Source of the DNA: CAIWHR01 sp963724975
GTDB taxonomy: Bacteria > Pseudomonadota > Gammaproteobacteria > Burkholderiales > Casimicrobiaceae
Length of the DNA stretch: 64,000 nt
NCBI GenBank assembly: GCA_963724975.1
Contig: CAVRXB010000007.1
Location: forward strand, 1 to 64,000
Reading direction: 5' to 3'
The notes under the pieces were generated by a model. It was not told where the DNA came from and searched no databases. It worked only from the letters and a program-made list of their open reading frames with translations. The position numbers were made by a program, and so were the translations under genes. Positions 58,376 to 64,000 of this stretch are shown here, in pieces; the first letter of the stretch is position 1, and each line of letters opens with the position of its first letter.

Positions 58376-59377
58376 ATGAAGTATCGCTTCGCCATCGCCT
58401 TGGCGGCAACGGCGTTGCTCGCGGCCGCAGGAATTGTGTCCGCGCAGCAGCCGATCGTCATCAAGTTCAGCCACGTCGTGGCGCTCGACACGCCGAAAGG
58501 CAAAGCCGCCGAATATTTCAAGAAGCTTGCCGAGGAGCGTACGAAGGGCCGCGTCAAGGTCGAGGTGTATCCCAACAGCTCGCTCTTCAAGGACGGCGAG
58601 GAAATGGAGGCGCTGCAGCTCGGTTCGGTGCAGATGCTGGCGCCGTCGGTCGCCAAGTTCGGCCCGCTCGGCGTGCGCGAATTCGAAGTGTTCGACCTGC
58701 CGTATATCTTCGACAATCGCGACGAGTTGCACAAGGTGACCGGAGGCCCGGTCGGCGCACTGCTTTTCAAGAAGCTCGAGGGCAAGGGTCTCACAGGGCT
58801 TGCGTTCTGGGACAACGGCTTCAAGGATTTCAGCGCCAACAAGGCGTTGCGCATGCCCGCCGACTATAAGGGGCTCAAGATGCGCATCCAGTCGTCGAAG
58901 GTGCTGAACGACGAGATCAAGGCATTGGGCGCGATTCCGCAGGTGCTGGCCTTCTCCGAGGTGTATCAAGCGCTGCAGACGGGTGTGGTCGACGGTACCG
59001 AAAACCCGCCGTCCAACTTCTACACGCAGAAAATGCAGGAGGTGCAAAAGTACTTCGCACTCACCGAGCATGGCGTGATCGAGTACGCGGTCATCGTCAA
59101 CAAGAAGTTCTGGGACGGCCTGCCGCCCGACGTTCGCACTACGTTGGAAGGAGCGATGAAAGACGCGACCAAATTCGCAAACGACATCGCGCAAAAAGAG
59201 AACGACGATGCACTTGAAGCGGTACGCAAGACCGGCAAGACCGAAATTATTACGCTAACGCCCGAACAGAAGGCCGCGCTGAAAAAGACACTCGTCGCCG
59301 TGCACAAGGAGAACGAATCGCGCATCGGCAAAGACATCATTGCCGAGGTCTACAAGGCAACGGGTTTTCAACCCTAG
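58376..59377 (+). CDS. dctP: TRAP transporter substrate-binding protein DctP
   Basis: Periplasmic binding protein of 333 residues. The signal peptide is MKYRFAIALAATALLAAAGIVSA. The mature part begins IVIKFSHVVALDTPKGKAAEYFKKLAEERTKGRVKVEVYPNSSLF; the conserved Arg is in GLKMRIQSS, and VYQALQTGVVDGTENPPSNFYTQ is diagnostic of the DctP family for C4-dicarboxylates and other organic acids. GAGGAGGAATCC before the ATG is a strong ribosome-binding site. First gene of dctPQM. Confidence 0.95.
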   Translation: MKYRFAIALAATALLAAAGIVSAQQPIVIKFSHVVALDTPKGKAAEYFKKLAEERTKGRVKVEVYPNSSLFKDGEEMEALQLGSVQMLAPSVAKFGPLGVREFEVFDLPYIFDNRDELHKVTGGPVGALLFKKLEGKGLTGLAFWDNGFKDFSANKALRMPADYKGLKMRIQSSKVLNDEIKALGAIPQVLAFSEVYQALQTGVVDGTENPPSNFYTQKMQEVQKYFALTEHGVIEYAVIVNKKFWDGLPPDVRTTLEGAMKDATKFANDIAQKENDDALEAVRKTGKTEIITLTPEQKAALKKTLVAVHKENESRIGKDIIAEVYKATGFQP

Positions 59378-59396
59378 CCAGAGTTTCCTTTTCCAC

Positions 59397-59431
59397 GAAA
59401 TGAAACGGCGCCGCAGGCGCCGGTTCATTTC
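59397..59431 (+). other. Stem-loop between dctP and dctQ
   Basis: GAAATGAA-A-CGGCGCC, loop GCA, GGCGCCG-G-TTCATTTC forms a 15-pair stem with a single A-G mismatch. There is no T-run after it. Such hairpins between the binding-protein and membrane-subunit genes commonly protect the upstream mRNA and lower expression of the downstream genes. Confidence 0.7.
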
Positions 59432-59494
59432 GCTCTACGCTGCAAGTGCGGAGCCAGAAGTAACCAACAATCGGATTCAGCGGGGAGGCAACAC

Positions 59495-60103
59495 TTGAAG
59501 TATCTCGACCGCCTCGAAGAAATCCTCATCTCGTTTCTCATGGGCGCCGCGACGCTGCTGATCTTCGTCGCGGTGCTGCACCGTTACGCCGCCGGCTGGC
59601 CGATTCCCGGCGTCCAGGACGCGCTGCTCAAGATCGACCTCTCGTGGGCGCAGGAGCTTTGCATCTACATGTTCGTGTGGATGGCGAAGTTCGGGGCCGC
59701 CTATGGCGTGCGCACCGGCATCCACGTCGGCGTCGACGTGCTGATCAACCGGCTCCCCGGAGCCACCCGCAAGGCATACGTCCTGTTCGGCCTCCTTGCC
59801 GGCGCCACGTTTACCGTGATCGTCGGCACGCTCGGCGCGAAGTTCACCTACGAGATCGCGCAGACGAGCTCGACTTCGCCCGACCTCGAGATTCCGAAAT
59901 GGATCGTCTACCTCTGCATCCCGCTGGGCTCGTACCTGATGTGCTTCCGCTTCCTGCAGGTCGCCTGGCATTTCGCCAAGACGGGCGAGCTGCCGAAGCA
60001 CGACGTCGCACACGTCGAAGGAATTGAAACCGCCAACAGCGATGCGTACGTGATGGTCGACGATCTGCATCCGGCCGACCTGCGTTCGGGAGGACGGCCA
60101 TGA
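59495..60103 (+). CDS. dctQ: TRAP transporter small permease DctQ
   Basis: 202 residues with four membrane helices. LSWAQELCIYMFVWMAKFGAAYGVRTGIHVGVDVL is the DctQ signature. The start is a TTG with GGGAGG six bases before it. The C-terminal 40 residues are a soluble acidic tail. The stop overlaps the dctM start (ATGA). Confidence 0.93.
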   Translation: MKYLDRLEEILISFLMGAATLLIFVAVLHRYAAGWPIPGVQDALLKIDLSWAQELCIYMFVWMAKFGAAYGVRTGIHVGVDVLINRLPGATRKAYVLFGLLAGATFTVIVGTLGAKFTYEIAQTSSTSPDLEIPKWIVYLCIPLGSYLMCFRFLQVAWHFAKTGELPKHDVAHVEGIETANSDAYVMVDDLHPADLRSGGRP

Positions 60104-61494
60104 GCGTTGCGGCGCCGACCGTCCCCGACAACGCGCCGCGCTGGCCGGCGCTGATCCCGATCCTGATCATTGCGGTTCCGGTGGTGTCGAAGCTCGCCGG
60201 CGTGCCGGTCGCCAATCCTTGGATCATTTTCGCGCTGCTGCTGGGCCTCATGCTGACCGGCATGCCGATCTCGATCTCGCTCGGTCTTACCGTGCTCACT
60301 TACCTCTTCACGATGACCACGGTGCCCATAGAGTCGGTGGCGCTGAAGCTTTTCACCGGCATCGAGAAGTTCGAAATCATGGCGATTCCGTTCTTCATTC
60401 TGGCCGGCAATTTCCTCACCCACGGAGGTGTTGCTCGCCGAATGATCAACTTCGCCTCCGCGATGGTCGGACATTGGTTCGGCGGACTCGGGCTCGCAGG
60501 CGTCCTCGCCTGCGCACTTTTTGCCGCGGTCTCCGGCAGCTCACCGGCAACGGTCGTCGCCATCGGCTCGATTATTTTGCCGGCGATGATCAAGCAAGGG
60601 TTTCCGAACCGTTTCGGCGCAGGCGTGATCACCACGTCAGGCGCGCTCGGCATCCTGATTCCGCCGTCGATCGTGATGGTCATGTACGCGGTCGCGACGA
60701 GTACGTCGGTCGGCGCACTGTTCATCGCCGGCATCGTCCCTGGAATCGTGCTCGCGTTCCTGCTCGGCTTCACCACGTGGTGGCGCGCGCGCAAATTCAA
60801 TTACCCGCGGCAGCCGAAAGCGACGGCCGCCGAACGGTGGCGCAGCTTCCGCGAAAGCGTGTGGGGACTGCTGCTGATCATCGTCGTTATTGGCGGCATC
60901 TACACCGGGATCTTCACGCCCACCGAGGCAGCGGCGATGAGCGCCGTGTACGCGTTCTTCGTGGCGGTCTATGTCTACAAGGACATGCCGCTGTCGAAGG
61001 TGCCGAAGGTACTGCTCGACAGCGCCAACATGAGCGCGATGCTGCTCTACATCATCACCAACGCGGTGATGTTCAGTTACCTCATGACCTCGGAGAACAT
61101 TCCGCAGGCGATGGCCGGCTGGATGCTCGAGAGGGGCTTCGGGATGATCGCGTTCCTGCTCGTCGTCAACGTCGTGCTGCTGCTGGCCGGTAATGTGATG
61201 GAGCCCTCGTCGATCGTGCTGATCTTCGCGCCGATCCTGTTTCCGGTCGCGATGAAGCTCGGCATCGACCCCGTCCACTTCGGCATCATGATGGTGGTCA
61301 ACATGGAGGTCGGCATGTGCCACCCGCCTGTCGGGCTCAATCTCTACGTGGCTTCGGGCATTGCAAAAATGGGCATCACCGAGCTCACGATTGCCGTGTG
61401 GCCGTGGCTCGCGACCATGCTGGTGTTCCTCGTCGTCGTGACCTATTGGCCCGGGCTCTCGATCTGGCTCCCGAAGGCGCTCGGGATGATGTAG
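60100..61494 (+). CDS. dctM: TRAP transporter large permease DctM
   Basis: 464 residues with about twelve helices, the sodium-driven translocating subunit. LLGLMLTGMPISISLGLTVLTYL, GGVARRMINFASAMVGHWFGGLGLAGVLACALFAAVSGSSPATVVAIGSI and GNVMEPSSIVLIFAPILFPVAMKLGIDPVHFGIMMVVNMEVGMCHPPVGLNLYVASGI are the conserved blocks. About 24 residues at the N-terminus precede the usual start of the family. Confidence 0.96.
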   Translation: MSVAAPTVPDNAPRWPALIPILIIAVPVVSKLAGVPVANPWIIFALLLGLMLTGMPISISLGLTVLTYLFTMTTVPIESVALKLFTGIEKFEIMAIPFFILAGNFLTHGGVARRMINFASAMVGHWFGGLGLAGVLACALFAAVSGSSPATVVAIGSIILPAMIKQGFPNRFGAGVITTSGALGILIPPSIVMVMYAVATSTSVGALFIAGIVPGIVLAFLLGFTTWWRARKFNYPRQPKATAAERWRSFRESVWGLLLIIVVIGGIYTGIFTPTEAAAMSAVYAFFVAVYVYKDMPLSKVPKVLLDSANMSAMLLYIITNAVMFSYLMTSENIPQAMAGWMLERGFGMIAFLLVVNVVLLLAGNVMEPSSIVLIFAPILFPVAMKLGIDPVHFGIMMVVNMEVGMCHPPVGLNLYVASGIAKMGITELTIAVWPWLATMLVFLVVVTYWPGLSIWLPKALGMM

Positions 61495-61522
61495 AGAACC
61501 GGGTTTTTGCGCGCGCCATCGC

Positions 61523-61555
61523 GGGCGCCCGGCCGTTCGACTGGCCGCGGCGCCC
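61523..61555 (+). terminator. Strong GC hairpin after dctM
   Basis: GGGCGCC-CGGCC, an eight-base loop, GGCCG-(C)-GGCGCCC makes a 12-pair stem with one bulge, 29 bases after the dctM stop. It lacks a T-run, so it may be a rho-assisted end or an mRNA stabiliser. A second hairpin (GGCGGCG/CGCCGCC) lies near 61596. Confidence 0.45.
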
Positions 61556-61635
61556 GTATTCATTCCCTGATGCGGTGTAAGGGCTTCACTGCAAAGGCGG
61601 CGGCTCGCCGCCGCAGGGAAACGAAGCGACCGGCG

Positions 61636-61644
61636 TGTTATAAT
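61636..61644 (+). promoter_or_regulatory. Extended -10 promoter for ndk
   Basis: TGTTATAAT is a TGn-TATAAT extended -10 box, 40 bases before the ndk ATG, in an AT-rich patch. The -35 region is weak, as expected for the extended type. The transcript probably continues into rlmN and pilW. Confidence 0.7.
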
Positions 61645-61683
61645 TTTTAGTTATTCGCATTTTATCCACCCGGAGCCGCAGGC

Positions 61684-62109
61684 ATGGCCGCAGAACGCAC
61701 GCTTTCCATCATCAAGCCCGACGCCGTGGCCAAGAATGTCATCGGAAAAGTCTACTCGCGCTTCGAGACCAACGGACTGCGGATCGTCGCGGCGCAGATG
61801 CGCCGCTTGTCCCGCGCCGAGGCCGAAGGTTTTTACGCCGTGCACCGCGAACGGCCGTTTTTCCGCGATCTGGTCGATTTCATGACATCGGGACCGGTGA
61901 TGATCCAGGTGCTGGAAGGCGACGGCGCGATTGCGAAGAATCGCGATCTGATGGGCGCGACCGATCCGAAGAAAGCGGCAAGCGGGACGATCCGCGCCGA
62001 TTTCGCGGCGTCGATTGATGCCAACGCAGTCCATGGCTCCGATGGTCCCGACACCGCGAAGGATGAGATCGCGTATTTCTTTCCGGCGCTCGCGATCTAC
62101 GGCCGCTGA
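61684..62109 (+). CDS. ndk: Nucleoside diphosphate kinase
   Basis: Balances nucleoside triphosphate pools. 141 residues, normal. TLSIIKPDAVAKNVIGKVYSRFE opens the fold, and the phosphorylated His117 is in NAVHGSDGPDTAKDEI. First gene of ndk-rlmN-pilW, a hallmark order in betaproteobacteria. Confidence 0.97.
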   Translation: MAAERTLSIIKPDAVAKNVIGKVYSRFETNGLRIVAAQMRRLSRAEAEGFYAVHRERPFFRDLVDFMTSGPVMIQVLEGDGAIAKNRDLMGATDPKKAASGTIRADFAASIDANAVHGSDGPDTAKDEIAYFFPALAIYGR

Positions 62110-62139
62110 CGCCGAGCGATTTCCGGCACGGGTAGCCAC

Positions 62140-63333
62140 ATGATCAACTTGCTCGACCTCGACGCCGCGGGTTTCGCGGGCCTCTTTGCCGAACTCGGCG
62201 AGAAGCCCTTTCGCGCCAAACAGGTCCTGCATTGGATCCACCAGCGTTTCGCGACCGACATCGACTCGATGAGCGACCTGTCGAAGCCGCTGCGCGAAAG
62301 GCTCGCCGCGACGGCGGAGATCCGCGGTCCCTTGGTCGTGACCGATACGACGGCGCCTGATGGAACGCGAAAGTGGCTTCTCGACGTCGGTGGCGGCAAT
62401 GCGGTCGAAGCCGTCTACATTCCCGAAGATGATCGCGGCACACTGTGCATCTCGTCGCAAGCCGGATGCGCGCTCGAGTGCGCCTTCTGCTCGACCGGCA
62501 AGCAGGGCTTCAATCGCAATCTCACGACCGCCGAGATCGTGGGCCAGCTATGGCATGCAAATCGTGCGCTTCTCGCCGATGGGATGACATCCCCCCGAAG
62601 CGCGCCGAGCGCGCCTCCCCCCGGGGGGCACGACGAGCTCGGGGCGGCCCGTCGCTCGTCGTCCGCGCCGTGGGTCGAGCACGGCCGGGCGCCGATCACC
62701 AACGTCGTGATGATGGGGATGGGCGAGCCGCTGGCGAATTTCGACGCCGTCGTGCGGGCATTGTCTGTTTTCCTGGACGACAACGCGTACGGACTGTCGC
62801 GCCGCCGCGTCACGCTGTCGACGTCGGGCCTCGTGCCGGCGATCGATCGGCTTGCCGCGGCGTGCCCCGTCGCGCTCGCGGTTTCGCTGCACGCGCCCAC
62901 CGATGCCTTACGCGACTCGCTGGTACCGCTCAATCGCAAGTATCCGATCGCCGAGCTGCTCGCCGCCTGCAAGCGCTATCTCGTGCACGCGCCGCGCGAC
63001 TTCGTCACGTTCGAGTACGTGATGCTGGACAGCTTGAACGACGCGCCGGAGCATGCGCGCGCCATCGCCCGCCTGGTCCGCGATGTGCCATGCAAGTTCA
63101 ATCTCATTCCGTTCAATCCGTTCCCGGGAACGGAATTCGCGACCAGTCCGCGGGCGCGGATTGTTGCATTCCAGAAGACGCTGACCGATGCCGGCTACGT
63201 GGCAACGATAAGGAAGACCCGCGGCGAGGATATCGACGCCGCCTGCGGCCAGCTCGCGGGACGCGTGCAGGACAAGACCCGACGGCGTGTCGTTCGCATC
63301 CGGCCCGCAACACCCGCCTCGATCCCACACTGA
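62140..63333 (+). CDS. rlmN: 23S rRNA/tRNA adenine C2-methyltransferase RlmN, with an in-frame insertion
   Basis: Radical-SAM methyltransferase acting on 23S rRNA A2503 and some tRNAs. 397 residues; the usual length is 360-380. The cluster Cys residues are C110, C114 and C117 in SSQAGCALECAFCSTG. ITNVVMMGMGEPLANFD, LSTSGLVPAIDRLA and the C-terminal methyl-accepting Cys region GEDIDAACGQLAGR are present. Residues about 149-182 (Pro/Ser/Ala/Arg-rich) are extra: relatives pass directly from NRALLADG to ITNVV. The extra DNA at 62584-62685 is a palindromic element that keeps the frame open. Confidence 0.93.
   Translation: MINLLDLDAAGFAGLFAELGEKPFRAKQVLHWIHQRFATDIDSMSDLSKPLRERLAATAEIRGPLVVTDTTAPDGTRKWLLDVGGGNAVEAVYIPEDDRGTLCISSQAGCALECAFCSTGKQGFNRNLTTAEIVGQLWHANRALLADGMTSPRSAPSAPPPGGHDELGAARRSSSAPWVEHGRAPITNVVMMGMGEPLANFDAVVRALSVFLDDNAYGLSRRRVTLSTSGLVPAIDRLAAACPVALAVSLHAPTDALRDSLVPLNRKYPIAELLAACKRYLVHAPRDFVTFEYVMLDSLNDAPEHARAIARLVRDVPCKFNLIPFNPFPGTEFATSPRARIVAFQKTLTDAGYVATIRKTRGEDIDAACGQLAGRVQDKTRRRVVRIRPATPASIPH
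62584..62685 (+). repeat. Palindromic element inserted in frame in rlmN
   Basis: About 102 bases absent from typical rlmN genes. They contain CCCCCCGAAGCGCGCC ... CCCCCCGGGGGG (62591-62628) and a hairpin CGACGAGC/GCTCGTCG (62631-62638 with 62654-62661). The first part closely resembles the CCCCCCGAAG...CCGGGGGG intergenic repeat that is abundant in some Burkholderiales genomes (recalled, not searched). Length is a multiple of three with no stops. Confidence 0.7.
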
Positions 63334-63344
63334 GGTTCCGCCGA

Positions 63345-64000
63345 ATGCGCGCCATGCCGCTCATGATTCGCCTTGCCGTCGCGGCATGTTTCGCCGCACT
63401 CGTCGCCGGATGCAGTTCGACACCGAAGGCGCCGACGCCGGAGGCCCAGCTGCCTCCGCCCCGCGCGGCCGAAGTGAGCCCGCGTGAGCGCGCCAAGCTG
63501 CACACGGAACTTGCCGCCGGCTATTACGAGCGCGGCCAGATGGACGTTGCGCTCGAAGAGCTCGCCGAATCGACAAAGCTCGATCCCGAAAGTGCCAAAA
63601 CCTACAACGTCTACGGGCTCGTCTACACCGTGATGGGCGAAAACGCCAAAGCCGAGCAGAGTTTTCAGCGTGCGCTGCAGTTGGCCCCGCAGGATTCGGA
63701 CATCCGTCACAACTGGGGCTGGTATCTCTGCACGCATGACCGCGCGCGGGAATCGATCGCGGAATTCGACCAGGCCATCCGCAACCCGTTGTACAAGACG
63801 CCCGAGATAGCGCTGGTCAATGCCGGGCGCTGCAGCGCGTCGTTCGGCGACACCGCCGCAGCCGACCAGTATTTCCGACGCGCCCTGGCGGTATCGCCGG
63901 GAAATCCCAGGGCGGCATACGGACTTGCTTTCATCGCCTACAAGGGTGCCCGCTTCGACGAGGCTCGCGGGTGGTTGCGACCGGCGGTGCTGCAGGCAAA
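63345..64000 (+). CDS. pilW: Type IV pilus biogenesis/stability lipoprotein PilW (PilF), 3' truncated by the window
   Basis: Outer-membrane pilotin-type lipoprotein for type IV pili. It begins MRAMPLMIRLAVAACFAALVAGCSS with lipobox VAGC. From about residue 48 tetratricopeptide repeats follow: LAAGYYERGQMDVALEELAES, YNVYGLVYTVMGENAKAEQSFQRAL and DIRHNWGWYLCTHDRARESIAEFDQAI. The frame is open to the last base, with 218 codons visible of about 250. PilW/PilF is needed for assembly of the PilQ secretin. Position after rlmN is the standard order; hisS-group genes would be expected beyond the edge. Confidence 0.92.
   Translation, partial: MRAMPLMIRLAVAACFAALVAGCSSTPKAPTPEAQLPPPRAAEVSPRERAKLHTELAAGYYERGQMDVALEELAESTKLDPESAKTYNVYGLVYTVMGENAKAEQSFQRALQLAPQDSDIRHNWGWYLCTHDRARESIAEFDQAIRNPLYKTPEIALVNAGRCSASFGDTAAADQYFRRALAVSPGNPRAAYGLAFIAYKGARFDEARGWLRPAVLQA

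Noticed and set aside
62140..63333. Treating rlmN as a pseudogene because of the insertion
   Set aside because: The insertion keeps the frame, all cluster cysteines and the C-terminal Cys remain, and downstream motifs are intact.

Overview
The window is high-GC, gene-dense chromosomal DNA, most likely from a betaproteobacterium (Burkholderiales-like or a related unclassified lineage). This rests on recognised gene orders: surE-pcm-nlpD-rpoS, alaC-hom-thrC, accA-tilS, and ndk-rlmN-pilW at the right edge. No prophage, insertion sequence, CRISPR array or rRNA operon is visible. Most of the content is ordinary housekeeping DNA, with a few structurally odd loci.

Layout. 0-4 kb: a PEP-CTERM surface protein behind a sigma-54-like promoter, an initiator tRNA, and a substrate-binding protein/ATPase/permease ABC importer. 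4-10 kb: alaC-hom-thrC for alanine and threonine synthesis, ending in a membrane-anchored C13 peptidase-like protein that lacks the expected histidine. 10-16 kb: a MaoC hydratase, a TonB-like proline-rich membrane protein, an ABC-2 exporter, a Tat-exported Rieske protein, a GNAT acetyltransferase and an HDAC-family deacetylase. 16-20.5 kb: moxR-DUF58-transglutaminase, a translationally coupled trio. 20.5-28 kb: rpoS-nlpD-pcm-surE, pgi, mltB and pyrD. 28-32 kb: a TetR regulator with a two-site operator and a secreted protein, a repeat-filled spacer, then a coupled CinA-like/EI24/MaoC operon. 32-47 kb: DUF1631 protein, hrpA, a peptide-type binding protein, a very large CPBP protease, a CoA transferase and an adenylate cyclase-TPR protein. 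47-52 kb: proton-translocating transhydrogenase (pntAa, pntAb, pntB) and a tartrate/D-malate dehydrogenase. 52-58 kb: small membrane, EVE and GNAT proteins, two transporters, accA and tilS. 58-64 kb: a dctPQM TRAP transporter, then ndk, rlmN and a truncated pilW.

Gene coupling is tight. ATGA or GTGA overlaps join the ABC importer genes, the ABC-2 pair, DUF58/transglutaminase, CinA-like/EI24/MaoC, CaiB/CPBP and dctQ/dctM, so the operon calls are firm.

Seven genes carry ten single-base frameshifts, eight of the ten between 32 and 46 kb. Both sides of each break still encode conserved protein, and deleting or restoring one base rebuilds every gene. I read most of these as likely sequence errors, but this cannot be proved from the window.

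The most unusual items are: a roughly 100-bp palindromic element inserted in frame in rlmN; a 94-bp repeat on both sides of the cyclase gene that looks like the tail of a lost paralogue; the C13-like protein without its histidine; the internally duplicated CPBP protease; and a sigma-54 promoter candidate for the PEP-CTERM gene. I found no convincing entirely new multi-gene system.
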